This document shows positions 13,501 to 61,825 of a DNA stretch of 64,000 nucleotides, piece by piece; position 1 is the first letter of the stretch, and every line of letters starts with the position of its first letter. A program made the translations under genes and the position numbers. The stretch covers positions 10,501,201-10,565,200 of the forward strand of contig OZ038422.1 in the NCBI GenBank assembly GCA_964036155.1. Direction: 5' to 3'. The notes under the pieces were generated by a model, which was not told where the DNA came from, ran no database searches, and saw nothing but the letters and a program-made list of their open reading frames with translations. Source of the stretch: Diploscapter coronatus. Taxonomy: Eukaryota; Nematoda; Chromadorea; Rhabditida; Rhabditidae.

Positions 13501-16500
13501 CTATATCTCAGCGTTCGCAGACCACCTCTTTTTTATGTAAGAGCCGCCCTTAATATTTCAATTGCGCGAAATGAACAATAAAATAAAATGAAATTGATGA
13601 AATGAAGATGAAAAACTCTCCGAAGAGCGCTTCTTTTGATATTTCGCTATTTCATATGTCCTAGCTTATTTTTCAATGAATTTCCATTGCCTTATTAATT
13701 TTTGAAGCGGCTCAACAAAAATTTGTCGATCGATTTTTGAGAAAATTGAAATGATTCAATGGCGTTTCAGAATTTTCCAAATCTTATTTTAAGTTTATCA
13801 TTTTGATCGTTAGAGACCACATCATCGTTTTATTATAATAGGAAATTGACTTTCAACGAATTCTTTTACAAGTTCCAATAATTCTGTACACTACCCAACG
13901 TTTACTTTCGCTAATTTGAGTGGACTATCAAAATGTAGTAATTACTAAAAATTTGGTTTTTCTTTAAATTAGAACGAAAACGTCCTAAATTCAGGCACAT
14001 ACTTTGATCGCATTGCATTTCATCATTTATCACTTTAAAAGTTCTCGAAAATGAGAAGAAATGGTTTTCCCATCGTCACAATATTTATATAAAAATGATT
14101 GATATTGCCTAATTCGTCTGTTCATTTCCAAAAGTGTGGCGATATTTCTCGAACTATCATATTTTCATCACCCTTATCATAACAAAAACATCCTAAAAAT
14201 GATCATAGCGATAAAGCATAGGCTTACAAATCGTTTTTGATACTACGCATCATATTCGGGAAGTCCACCTTTTTATCATTTTATACAATTTTATAAAGAT
14301 GTCGATATTTCGTCGAACTATCACATCTCCATCATCCTTATCATAACAATCATATCGAATCTTCAAACTAATCAATCATTTTGGCTTATCTCCTCGCTTT
14401 CGGCGAACCACTTTGCACTATCGTCGCGATTTTGATTAAACAACCCGAACTTCAAACGTCGAAACGGCGAAACTCTAAAACGCGGGACCATTTTTGGAAA
14501 ATTTTAGAACATATCAAATTTGTATAAATGCAGTCTATTCTCTAATGGTTTTCTTAGTTTATATTTTTATACCAGCCTCAATGAAAACGTAATCATTTTA
14601 TTTTATGTCAAAGATTCCAATATCAACTCCTCTGAAACATAGATAATTTTTGGTTTCTCAAAATTTCTCTAATTTTTCTATCTTCTTACAAAATTCCCTA
14701 TCAAAACGTGATTTGAGAGTATGAGTATGTTGCCAAAATAGTAATTATCATCGAAGTTTTTTCTTTCGAATTTTCCACGTCTTTTCTCATTTCTCTCTAG
14801 AATTTTTGGCGATAAGTCAGAAATTATTGCCGAGTGTTTTTGATTGAACATGAACACAAGAATTGTCATATTTTGCCGTGCTTTGGAAAACGACGTAGGA
14901 AAATATTATTCTTAAAATTTTCCTCGTGATCACTTTTCCTTTACTGAAATTTTGGTTTTTAGGGTCTAAAATTTAAAAAAAATTTCAAATCTAAAATAAT
15001 CTTGATTTTTTAAAACTTTTGTTCTTTCGTTACCTCTAAATTATTGTGATCAGAAAAGTAAATCTTTCGTTATTTTCGTAAAAACCTTTGAAAATCGTGA
15101 ATTTCAAAACATTTTCTAAAATTCGCGTTTTTTGACCAACTTTTCTCTAGTCTTCGTCATTTCACAATGGGAAACAATGTGGTTGGCGGAGTAAAAAGTA
15201 TTTCTTTAACTTTTCTTCTTTTTAGTGAACTGATTGGACTCTGGCCCTCTTAACTCTAACCCCATATCTTAAAGAGCAAGTTAGAGACGCAGAGTACTTT
15301 TCTTGGATCTTTAGAAAAAGGATCATATAAAAAGCCTTTCCTGTCTAGCTTTTTTCGTCACTGGTGTTCTTTTTCATAGAAAAATGAAAGAAATGAATTA
15401 TCTTCGAATTTTTTACTTTATTTTTATTTCGTGAAATTTCTAAACTTTTCTAATATGCTAATTTTTTAATGAATTATGATTGTTAGAAATCTGATTTTTG
15501 CCGAAATAGGAAAATCTTTTCACGCCTGAGAGGATATTTTTGAAATTCAAAGAAATTTCGCTCGGCCACACCGAGATGTTTGATTTTCGGGAACATGAAA
15601 GAATTGAAGACTCTCGTCATACGCTTACAAGTAAAACGCTGAAAACGGCTGGGATAATTTCATTTCTCAAGGCAATTAGCATTTCAGATAGCTTTCTAAT
15701 TAGCATATTTATCATTTGCCAGACTATCTCTTCCTGAACTTTACTTTTCAAAGTTTATAATAGGAATTGAATTTTCTAAATATTCGTATAGGTTTCAAGA
15801 AAATTTTTATGAATCTTCGATTTCTTGTGAAATGATCGTTGACACCCAGTCTCTGCATAATTTAGAAACTAAATTAGGGTTTATTCAAAAGTATGCCACG
15901 ATTCTTGATCATTTTCCCTTTAATTTCTCGTAGGATGATAAAAGCTGGATTGTTATTTGTAGAAATTTTAGTTTTCTAGATCCTCCCAAAATTATTCACT
16001 CATGATCTATATAGGAGGTGAGTTTGAGTGAGAAGCTTCGAGTTAATGCCGGGAATTGTTGTCATTGTAGTTCAAAGTGCTAATTATCGTCCTGTGAGCT
16101 TTTCTGAAATCTCCTATTTTTTGGAAAATTTAGAATCTCATAAAGTCATCCTGATTTTTCTAAAAATTTCTATCACCGAAAAATGCCCTAGCCGTTTTAC
16201 GTTTATATCCTTTGACGTGTGAGAAATATTTTGTCGAGCTTCCTGATTTCCCCGTAACATTTTTTCGACATCAAGGCCCATTTTATACGCGAAAATGATC
16301 GTATCATTAGCGTTGAATTAACATGAGAATTCCGAATTGAATCACGCAAATTCAAAATATTTTTATAGCTCGATTTAACACATTATTCCTGTTAAACGAT
16401 ATTTTTTCTAATTCGGAATATTTTTGGACTGCTCATGAAATTTTAGATGTTGGTTTCAGATAGAAATCAAAAATTGATGTAAATTCACCAAGTGCTCATG

Positions 16501-18467
16501 TTCTTTACTAAATCATTTGGTTTAATTTGGATAAAGAATTTTATGATCTTCTGCAGCGTCCGATCATCACTCATCGAAAATATTTTATTCTTTAGGGTTT
16601 GGGGACCTATCTATTTAAAAGCTAAAATATCAAATTTCCCCAGCTCCTAAAGTTAGACTAGACTTTCTTTAGGCGCTAAATAAATGAGATTTCGGGCTCA
16701 TTTTTCTCAGATTTTTCGATTTTCCTGGATTTGCTTACGTAATTTCTTTCTATCTGCGAAAGAATATTATCATCAAAAAATCTCGCCTTTTTCTGAAAAG
16801 CTCTTGTCTATGAGGGGGCATGGAAAAAGATAATGAGGATTTTAGAGATTTTAAGAAAAATAAAAATGAGATAGCATGGAAAAGTAGGGAAGGAAAGATA
16901 GAGAAATAGTACGGGAAGAAGAGGTAAGAAAAGAAACAAAACTCTGCCATTAACCGCGCTTTTCCATGCTTTTTTCGTTAGAAGATGCGCTCCTGCTTTC
17001 GACACGTCTAAAATGAGCCATCCTCATGCATATATGAGAAATCCTCTCAAGTCCTATACTTAAGCATAGGCGACTAAAACCGGCTGGAATATCCAAAAAT
17101 TAGAGAGACAGAAAAACCTCTAGGCATATGATAAAGCATAGGCGAGGAATGATGGTTGGTATATGCTTTGAAGATAGCCTTCTTTGAGCAACGGACAGAA
17201 AGGGGCTTGCAAGGTTAATATTGGCGATTTATTTTTGCAACCACTAGCTAAATCTCGTTCGTATTTCGAGATTTTTAGTTGGGATCAGTTTAGACAATTC
17301 TAATTCGATTAATTAGACACACCCCAGAAATTTTTGCTAAATTCAAAAATTATCTCAACCTGTTTTCAACTTGTTTCTCTCATCACTAGACGAGATTTGA
17401 GAGAAGGTCAATAGCGAAATTGATACGTTCAGCCTAATTTCTTCTTGACGATTAATTTCGGTTGATTTTCAAATTCATCGACCAAACATTCGTTAAACTC
17501 GAAATCACTAAACTCTTTTTAATGAAGATCAACTTCTAGGTTTGATCTGAAAGCTGAGTTTGTAAAGTTATTTTGTTTATAAATAAATCCTCAACACATT
17601 AACACTATTGCCCAAAGATGGTTTCTATAATCCTTTAAAGCTGTAACTCATTTGAACTATTTATTTGAAAATTTGTATTACTTCTTCATTTGATTATCTA
17701 AATCATCAATTTCTATTCAAAATCTGGCCCTGAAATTTATTTCGACAAATTCCTAGAAAGTTAAATTTTCATGCAAATTTCTTCTAATTTTCACGTGAAC
17801 CTCACGAATTTTCGAATTAGATTGAATCCTTCAATTTTACTGCGAAATCATCATTTTCCCGGACATGCAATAAAATATCATGCAAGACTACGAGAGAAAG
17901 ATAATCGAGAAATAGAGGGAAAATCGAGAGTGGAAAAGAGGTAGAGAAATTATGAGGCTGACACCAGATTTGCATAAAGCGCACATATTCATGAGCTTAT
18001 TGATGAAACAATATTAAATATTGAGAGAACTTAGAGAAAGAGAAAACTTCCCTAACTCAACTTCATAATTTACCCTTTACCTACTCTATCTATATCTAAA
18101 GTTTGATATTTCCTGAGAATTGTTTCATACTGTCTTCTACCTCTATTCTATAACATACGAAAAAGATTTTTTTAGTAGTAGGCGAGGCTAAAATGAAGTC
18201 CAGCTTGAGTATTTATCCTAGACACTCAAATCCAAGATCTACTCTATCTTCGATCTTAATTTGGTCTTTTCTAAAATTGTTTACTCCGCTCTCCATTTTC
18301 CCGGCAATCATATTGAATTTTACTCGCTTGTTATATTACGATTTCGCTCGTTTTTATGTCGTAATTATCGTAAATTCCGTTGTTTTAAATGATGATTTTC
18401 AAGGAACCCAACAACTGTCCGATTTCTTGCCATTTCTACGCACACATTCCACACTCCTCGACTTGCC

Positions 18468-18537
18468 CTAATTAATTACGTACAATTGCCCTAATTATCA
18501 CCTTAATTCCCTCCTAATTAACTCGAGATAATTACCT
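18468..18537 (+). promoter_or_regulatory. TAATTA-rich element upstream of kin-1 exon A
   Basis: At least five TAATTA or CTAATT cores in 70 bp, repeatedly as CCCTAATTA or CCTAATTAA. TAATTA is the core bound by homeodomain proteins. Its place 110-180 bp before the best-supported start suggests a promoter or enhancer. Binding is inferred, not shown. Confidence 0.4.
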
Positions 18538-18648
18538 CGGACTTATTCTAATGCAGAGTTTCTGAATTCAACAAATTAACTGGACGAAAATCGACATTTT
18601 GACGACATTTGACTAACTTGGAAGAAATCGACTAAATTGTGAAGAAAT

Positions 18649-53703
<35,055 letters not shown>

Positions 53704-54956
53704 TTTTAGCCCAAATTTATCGATTCCGTCCCCGTTCTGGATAATTGAACAATTTCGGCGACTTTACCCCCATTTTGGCGTTCCTACGACAATATACGTA
53801 TAACTTATCTAGTCACTTCAGCCAAAAATATTTGAATTTTGCAAGGTTGCCCCTAATGTTGTAGCGTAGAGAAAAGTCATAGATTTATACGACATTGAAT
53901 ATCCGATGGAGCAACTTTGTAGATTTTCATATCTACTTCATAAAAAGTTATTTTCATGCCCGGTTTCAGAATATTTTCGAATACCTAAACCCACCTCTAT
54001 TCGCTGATTTACTTCCCTTCCCGGTATTATTATCTAAAAATGTGCATCATTTTTCCTATAATTTTCATTCACACAAACTCGGTGTTATAAGTTCGTTCAA
54101 AGTTGACGATAATTATCGATATTTAATTGGGGATAATTAGCATGATTAGAATATGATATTCTATTCACAAAACACCGCGCTACTTGCCGCTTAAAAATTC
54201 TTATCCTTATTTTCGATGATATTTTTGTGCATCAATATTTCATTCATAGTCTTGACACGATATCTGTGACCCTCGTGAAGAGAATTCTTGTCAGATTTTT
54301 TCAGACAACGTCGTTTCGCAGAGTATACTTAAAATATGATCACTTTATTTGAAATGACGTCCTAATTTTATTATATTGCATCGTATTTGTAGAAATTGAA
54401 TTGTTTTCACGTTTTGGTAATACGTCTGATCTAGTCCATCTTTTCATGCAAATTTTTACTGAAGATTAGAAGAACAAAAAAGGTCGGATTGTTAAACACT
54501 TGCTAATCTTCATCCCTTTTTCTCGTTATAAGATTCACTTGTCATTGAAATTTTTATTATTTAAATTCAAATTTTGTAAAATTTCTATTTTCCCTTCAAA
54601 TTTTGCGCTCCCAATGTTCATCGTTCTAGTCTCGCCGAAAAATCGCGTAAATAGTCTCCAGGATTAAAAATGTGTGGTTTCTAAAATAGTAATTATTTTG
54701 TAGGTCGATTGTTTGAAGTTTAATATTTCTTGCAAACCCCGCTCTACGGATCTTTGAATTTAACAAATTTTATATCCTAAATCCATTATTTAGCGCGCAT
54801 AAATATACTTATAGTTTAGGTAGCTAAGATATATTATTCATGATATATAAGCAATTGATTTTTAGATATATAAATTATTGCTTATATATTTTAACACAAC
54901 GAGATTTGGCGTTACTTGCGCGCTTTTCACAGAACTATTTTCCATTTTATTATGAT

Positions 54957-54962
54957 AATAAA
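54957..54962 (+). terminator. Possible kin-1 poly(A) signal AATAAA
   Basis: A clear AATAAA downstream of the kin-1 stop, about 1.25 kb away, followed by a GT/AT-rich stretch. I may have overlooked a nearer one; the 3' UTR end is uncertain. Confidence 0.25.
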
Positions 54963-55005
54963 TCTTATATGTGTAATATTGTAATGACTTTATATACTAT
55001 TTTTC

Positions 55006-55023
55006 GATGATGATGATGATGAT
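55006..55023. repeat. (GAT)6 microsatellite
   Basis: Six GAT units in non-coding sequence downstream of kin-1. Confidence 0.95.
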
Positions 55024-57064
55024 ATATTGAAATTTCTAGCCATTTTTTCTATTCAAAATATGTGGTGTGTCTCTCGTGCGGTTTTTAATGTATTCAAAAT
55101 CAAGAAATATCGATTTTAATTCTTAAATCTTAAATATAAATCTACAAAACCACTCCTCAGGCTAGCTGTCTATGTTAATTTGATTATATTTAGGTGATTC
55201 AATATTTCGCATCTCTTTCTGCATGCCAATATATAGTCGATTTCGCGTATATCTAGGATAAAATATCGTCTGGATATAATTTAGAGACTTAGTATAGCGA
55301 TATCTTATCTATAGTTTGCAAGAAATGTTCGACATTATTATCCAATTAAATATATATGTTCAGAAATAGCTTTAAATTGTTGAATATTTTATTATATGTC
55401 CATCCGTTCCAATTTCATCTTTCTCTTCATCTGATTTTTCTCGCATCGCACCCGTTGATGATGTATACGTATTTTTATTTTATTATATAAAAAGAACTTT
55501 AATTATCTTTATTCTGGTTAAGTGTAAAAGCCGCATGAACTCGAAAATAGGGCAATTATTAACACAAACAGAGTATAAACACAATATAAAAATGCAAACT
55601 AAATAATAGAGTTATTATTATGACTAAAACACATGAGTTATTATTTGATATTTTAATCAAGTTATAAAACGTTTGGTTTTCGGGTGGATAGCGTTCCTAG
55701 GTTCCACTTTGATTGTCTTTATAGCCCCACGTCTCTATAGAAATTTGTCCATGAGAACGAAATTCTTCGATTTATTGCAGCAATAATTTACCTTAATGAA
55801 TCCTCGAATTAGTAGGAATAATATTGGCGTTTGGAACGTTGGACCATTAAAGTGTAAAAGTTCAATAGTTGTCTTAAAATGTGCGAATGATTTCGGGTTA
55901 TATTTTCAAATTATATGATTGATCAAATTTAACTAAGAAAGAAGAAAGATGCTACATTCGTTTTCATTTATGTTATAGGATCTTGAAACAATGTTTTAAA
56001 ACTACAACTACCATCATAGCTAATAGTTTGTCGACAATTTCTCTCGTGTTTATATTTTGCAATAGACATGCATGTGTGCATAATATAGGATATCATTATC
56101 GATAATGTCTTAAGGGCATTATATGAGATGCCAGTTAATCGTCTAGGATAAAATAAGAACTGAGGCCCAATATGTGACAAACTATTTAGATTGTATGTTA
56201 CTTTTGTGCGATTTAAAAATAGATTTAATTACACTATACAATTTATAGCAAAGATCAACTTACATAGTAATTATTATAATCTACTTTGAATTTCAAATAA
56301 AATCTTGTAATTCAGATAATTGCGATATGTTATCATTTTATGTTCTGATGCCTGACGAGATTGCTGTCATGATGCATTCGTTAATGTTATATTTTATCTT
56401 CCATTAATAATTAACCGAGAATAATCTAAAAATTCGAAATAAAGAATAATGAAACTGCATATGTATTGATTAATTCTTATCGATGAACTAATACTCTGAT
56501 ATGAACTCGCCTTAATAGACACAATAAAGAATATATAAGCATATCAGCCAGTTTAATGAGCCTATCTCTAAGCATGTAGGGATGTAGAATTCTTCATGGG
56601 CCTAAAATTAAGAGTATGGAAATACCCTTGAGACGTCTACGTTGTCATATCAGCGTTTATCAATAGAATTTGGTACTACCAATTAAATTGCAAATACTTC
56701 GACGATTGGAGAGAATAAAGAAATACGTTTGGCTAAGGCAATAAAGTTTGTTGGCAATGATAATCTCATTAAATTGTGTCTCCAGCCAAATTGGATGCAC
56801 AGAATATAACTAAATGTGCACGACTTTTTAATTATATAGTTGTTGCGTTTTTTAGCTTGATATTTTACTGTTTAAATATCAAATTTATATATTTTTTATT
56901 TAATTACTTATGCTTGTTTTAAAATTAATGGGATTTGTTCTTAGAAATCCGATAAGTTTAATAAAAAAAACCTAATCTTGATTGATTAATTTAAATTTTT
57001 ATGTTATGAATAGGATCACAAAGCTCGCCCCTTCGCAGAGATGCGCTTTATGATAGAAGTTTGA

Positions 57065-57273
57065 TATAGTCGACTGTGAGTAAGTGAGTATTGCATACTC
57101 TTTGCAACTTGCTTCCCTCATGCCTCGCCTCTATTTTTCTTCGCTTTTTTAGAGAGACGAAGAGAAACACAAGAGCGAGAAGAAAAGAAATAACGAGGGA
57201 AAAAAAAAGTGGGGCGTGTGTAAAAGCGAATTGCAAAGAGTATGCAGTATTCACTTACTCACAGCCGACTATA
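57065..57273. mobile_element. 209-bp foldback (MITE-like) element with 48-bp inverted arms
   Basis: Left arm 57065-57112 and right arm 57226-57273 are reverse complements with about four mismatches over 48 positions. They begin TATAGTCGACTGTGAG and end with CTCACAGCCGACTATA. The spacer of about 113 bp is purine/pyrimidine-biased and carries no credible gene. The TATA at each end fits a TA target duplication as made by Tc1/mariner-class transposases, so it may be a non-autonomous relic. No transposase is present. Confidence 0.7.
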
Positions 57274-58033
57274 GCTTTGAAGCAGAAAATTTGGAAAAGA
57301 AGTGCCCTTCAAACCTAAAATGTTTCAAAATCCTACCTAGATCACTGACAACTGATAAAATGGTTCTGTGCAAAAAATCAAGACAAAATAGTCGCACACA
57401 ACCATGCATAGGCAATGTTTCATTTGCGAAAATGTATTAATTTTGGATGACGGATTTTTCGATCAGAAAATTTGTAATTTTTACTTTTTCTTCGTAGAAA
57501 TCTATTTACAACCCAGATCATTTTTATGTGCAAAAAGTTTATCCAAAAGTGAAATTTGGCATATTCACTTAGGGACTCTAGCTATGAAATTACTCGCTCT
57601 TTATGAGTATGCCATTAATAAACGTTATGTGAGATTATTTTGCATTCAAAGTATAATCGTCGGATCAATTTTTATCAATAATAGCGATAGCTGTTGAAAG
57701 GTGTTAAAAGCTAGAAACCCATCATATTTTAACATTTGCATTCAATTGCGCTCAATATTTTGACTAATAATTTCTAACGAAGACATTTTATATTACTATT
57801 TGTTGTTTGAGTTATTTCGCCCACAAAGACAATAAAGCAATCAAAATGCACACACCGCCCAGGGTGTAAGCGATACGGTTAAATGATAAATAATTTAAAA
57901 ATATGATGGTTAATGATGAGAGTTAAAAATTGAGTGAGTAATCGATTAAATACTCTTCATCCTGATCTTCAATATAGTTATTTTATGATTTTTTCTTAGT
58001 TATTAGTTTAAAAATTTCATAAATACTTTAAGG

Positions 58034-61000
58034 ATGCCCGACTTCGCTGGGAGCATCGGCTCTTACATCTCCCAAATCCAGAAACTATCCTCATACGATG
58101 ATGATTCAGTGGATCGATTAAATTACGTGAATTTAAACCTAAAAATATAATTTCTGAAATAATAAATACTTAGGTCTATACAACCTACATTTTATTGTCA
58201 TTAACTTTAACGTTATTCGCGACAAATTACGTCGGAGAACCTTTGCAATGCTGGGTACGCTTTTTTCATATATTTAGCTTAGATTGAATACTTAAAAAAA
58301 AAAAACTGTAGTAGGAGTCCCCCTGTAATACATAGAAACAGAGCTCTGGAAATGCCAAAATCAATCTATTACCGAACTCAAGTCATTTCAGAATTAATTT
58401 TATACTACTTTTTAGATCATTTAGAGTTGATTTACTTTAATTTCAAGTGAATACGATGCATAAATGATGAATTATGCGATTCGAAATTTTTCAAAAAGTG
58501 AGGTTAAAAAATAGACGCCCGGGAACTTCTAATACAGTTCTTACAGTGTGTAATAATGTTATAAATTTCAGGTGCCAAAACAATTCACTGTATGAAATGG
58601 TTTTTTAGTCTATAATTTTTTTTTTTTAATTTACTTAATTTCTAATTCTATTTTTGCAAATCTAACTTTAACTGCTAAATATTAGAATCTAGAGGAAAGT
58701 AGCTGCAATAGTTGCATAATTTCTTTCGAAATAGTTCAAAAGTTATTTTTCTCTCACAAAATCCTATCATATTTCACGTGTAATGATGCTACGATGCAGC
58801 TACTTTTTAAAATTCTTCTAAATATTTTTTTTCGATTTTAGGAAACCTGGGAGGCGTTCGCAGAATCATACTGCTTCGTTGAAAACACGTATTTCGTTCC
58901 AATGAACGATACAAATTTGCCTTTAGCTTATACCCGAGAAGATCGAGAAATGATTTATTATCAGGTCGATATTTTATTTAAAATATATATTTTTTTAAAT
59001 ACATCAGGTTTAGTGGGTACCATTTATCCTGTTAGTAATGGGATTTTTCTTCTGGCTACCTAGGACTTTCTGGAAGATTTTCGCCACTTACCAGGGTTAG
59101 CCTTGAACTATTCTTTTTTTTTTTTTTTTAAAGTTTCAAATTTTAGGATTGGCTATCGCCGATTTGGTGAATACCGCAAAGGACGCAGCCAAAGATTTTG
59201 CTGATACGAAGAAAATTGAAAAACTTGGTAAAATTAAATGCATACTTTTTATTTTTAGTCCAAAACTAAAACTTATTTAGAAAAAGCACGGTACGCGTTT
59301 GATCACACATTATTCGTGGCCCAGGAAGTTTCCCGGACTAGAATGACTAAATATGGCTCCCAATTGTACAATCTATTCATCATTAAAAAAGTGGATATAT
59401 TGAATTGGACATCTTAAAATATAAGAAAGAATTCAGATTTTAATATTGATAAATCTAGTCCTTCAATTCTTCCTGATAAATCAGTACTTGGGTACGGCGT
59501 ACACTTTCTGGGGAGCCGGGATTCTTTGGGATATGTTGAATGGTAAACAGTGGCAGGAGTCGGGCCATTTTCCGAGGGTAAACATTTTTTTTTTTTTATC
59601 ATAATACAATTTTTAAATTTATAATTTAGGTAGCGTTCTGCGATTTTACCGTAAGGGAATTGGGCAATGTGAACAATTGGACGGTGCAGTGTGTTTTGAT
59701 GGTAATAAATTTGAACGCTATTAAGAGATAACATCCTAAATACAATATACTTTGATAAGAATTTATTTCATTCAATATATACTATGATAGATATTAAAGA
59801 ATAATAACATATATTGAAATATATAATACCGAAAGGAAAAATATAAATCTAAAAAAATTATTTTAATTTAGATAAACATGTTCAACGAGAAAATCTTCAT
59901 TTTCCTATGGTTCTGGTTCGCCGCGTTGTTAGTCATCACATTTATTAACACGCTGATTTGGCTGCATCGAAGAATGAGTAGCGAAAACCGCCATGAATTC
60001 CTTGTGGCACTTTTGGTATGGATTTAATTTAAATTAAATAATGTTTAATTGAAAAGATGATTATATCTTCTTTTATGGCTTAAAAAATGTGCATAGAATG
60101 ATGAATGCAATTTCATAATTTCTTTTGTGATAATCCTCTAAATTTTACATTTTATCCTAAAATGGATTTAAGGCAAACTGAACTTATTTAATATTTTGCA
60201 AGTATAGATTTATTTTTTAATCTTCCAGAGCTTCGCGCAAGCCCAAGGCCACGAGGACGGAAGCATAGTGGATTCGTTCTATCACCAAGTACTCAAAAAT
60301 GATGGAGTACTTGTTTTGAGATTGATGGATTCGAATAGCGGAAGGTTCTTAACAGCGGATTTTGCGAAGAAGTTATGGTACGCTAGCCATCCGATGTTAG
60401 GTAAGTTGAGTTTTTTCCTAATTTTAGAAAGTAATCATTTTTCTCCGCGTAAATTTTCTATTTCAACCTTACTTTTCCAAATATATAATTTGTGAAGTTA
60501 GGTTAAAGATTATTATTGTGCTAAACCATATTAGATTTTAGAGTTATGCACAATAATATCAAAAATAAACTGATTTGATTATGCATGCATAGTGCAGTGC
60601 TTGTAGTCTAGATCCTAGATTTTTTTTTGCAAAAAATCGATTTTTATGGAAAATTTTAGCATCACCAAACCATTCAATTGAATCACCACATGAAGAAACG
60701 TCGGGAAAGGAAGTATGAGTCAATAATTTTGCAGGTAACCATAAAAAATCGGCCGATGAAATACTAGACCATCAATTTTTCACTTTGGTGAACTGATAAA
60801 TGAAAAATTTCGACGGAAATGACTAACTCTCACTTTGAAAATTCTTTTGAGCCCACTTCTTATGAGCGATTTTCCGTGGAAAATTGAATCCTTTTCACAA
60901 ATTTTCTTGATAATTAGCATAATTTGTTCATCACCGATAATTACATGAATTACTTAAATTACTTAATTGCCCTTCAAACTTTACCCAGGCACTGCGCTAT

Positions 61001-61345
61001 GCATGAAATTTGTGCATGAAAAATCAAGGCAGGAATTTTTAGATGATGGCACTTCAAGTGAAGCTGAGATAGAATCACCGAAAATTCAGGCTCAAGCCGT
61101 TTCAGGGAAAAGAAAACTTCCACAATATGGTAAACAAATTTGCTTGAGAATTTATGGCATGCCTAACATTAGCCAGAATTTTATCACTAATCAATGTTAG
61201 TGTCTAAAAATTTATAGCCACATCTTCCCTCTGTAGTTTTCCTTTATTGAAAATGCTCGTTTTCTAAAATATCCGAAAATTTCATCTTTTAGCCAACCTA
61301 CCACTCATGCCGTATATTGACGAAGAAATCGAAACTGACGACTAA
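58034..61345 (+). CDS. Innexin, gap-junction channel protein (first of tandem pair)
   Basis: Invertebrate gap-junction subunit of the plasma membrane. Coding exons: 58034-58126, 58174-58254, 58572-58589, 58842-58964, 59014-59095, 59147-59227, 59281-59390, 59485-59577, 59630-59701, 59872-60015, 60229-60400, 60989-61129, 61293-61345; 420 aa, usual innexin length. Seen: DSVDRLNY before TM1; TM1 about 33-51; family signature YYQW at 103-106 opening TM2; two cysteines in each extracellular loop (57 and 75; 231 and 248); TM4 around 256-278; [12 protein letters not shown] in the C-terminal domain; acidic tail ending EIETDD. The third exon is an 18-nt microexon (VPKQFT). Which C. elegans inx gene is orthologous I cannot say. 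It probably heads an operon with the next gene. Confidence 0.92.
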
Positions 61346-61399
61346 AATTAATAAATCCATAATTCTAACAAATATTCTCTTTCTATTTCTTGTTTTAGG

Positions 61400-61405
61400 A
61401 ATAAA
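61400..61405 (+). terminator. Poly(A) signal AATAAA of first innexin
   Basis: AATAAA lies 55 nt after the stop codon. Cleavage would fall just before the T-rich stretch that precedes the acceptor at 61482, as in nematode operons. Confidence 0.6.
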
Positions 61406-61470
61406 TATTCATCCCCTCGTCTTATATTTTTGCTCTTATTCGGTTCTAAACCATCTAATATCTATGAATT

Positions 61471-61482
61471 TTGATCTTTAGG
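61471..61482 (+). other. Probable trans-splice (SL2-type) acceptor between the innexins
   Basis: A CTTTAG acceptor at 61476-61481 sits about 80 nt after the upstream poly(A) signal and 7 nt before ATG 61489. No donor for cis-splicing into this site is evident once the first innexin has ended. Spacing matches C. elegans SL2 operons; no RNA data support it here. Confidence 0.5.
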
Positions 61483-61488
61483 ATTTGA

Positions 61489-61822
61489 ATGATGGATGAT
61501 GGTATAGTTAAGGAGGAGCCTGAGTTAGCCGGTTGCGAAGAGGAAGAGGAATATTGTTTTGAAGATCGAGAAAATCAGCCAGATCAAGAAGAAGAAGAGT
61601 GCCTGGTATATTTTAAGGACTATTCAGAAATGACATTCCAAGCCTAGAATAAGTTTGTTAGAAACTTGATCTTTGAGTTTTCCATATTATTTTACTGTTG
61701 GAATTTTGGTACATCGTAACCCCTTTTCCGAGTTGTTTTTTTTCAATAGTTGAATAATTATAATTTTAATTTATCGCCATAAATCTAAATTTAAGCTATA
61801 ATTATCATATTTGTAGGATTAA
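61489..61822 (+). CDS. Small acidic spliced reading frame (40 aa) upstream of the second innexin
   Basis: ATG 61489 opens MMDDGIVKEEPELAGCEEEE, then more Glu/Asp, to CL at the donor CTG/GTATAT (61606). Splicing to the acceptor TTTGTAG at 61811-61816 adds GAT and a TAA stop at 61820-61822. The innexin ATG follows at 61826 in the same frame. Without splicing the frame runs 14 codons further and stops within the intron. It may encode a peptide, act as an upstream open frame limiting innexin translation, or be 5' leader. No homologue recognised; the acidic bias and in-frame splice make it worth recording. Confidence 0.45.
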
Positions 61823-61825
61823 AAA

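Larger units (their letters stand above)
1463..18648. other. Long intronic or upstream kin-1 interval
   Basis: 17 kb without a supportable coding exon. It holds pyrimidine-rich CTATTTCT tracts (6300, 7380-8240, 9680-9720, 13200-13500), the (CT)n microsatellite, copies of the ~65-bp repeat (8533, 11017, 17039) and a TATA-like box at 7972. Small open frames here look like chance. Confidence 0.55.
53704..58033. other. Intergenic and 3' region between kin-1 and the innexins
   Basis: Very A/T-rich from about 54,600 to 57,000 with TATA-type runs, the (GAT)6 repeat, an AATAAA at 54957 and the foldback element at 57065-57273. The pyrimidine tracts with CTATTTCT common in kin-1 are almost absent. No coding exon seen. 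Confidence 0.6.

Noticed and set aside
18193..18471. 92-codon ATG frame just upstream of kin-1 exon A
   Set aside because: Ends at a stop with no splice support, no recognised domain and intron-like composition; perhaps a chance frame upstream of the promoter.
59414..59734. 106-codon minus-strand frame
   Set aside because: Antisense shadow of innexin exons 8 and 9.
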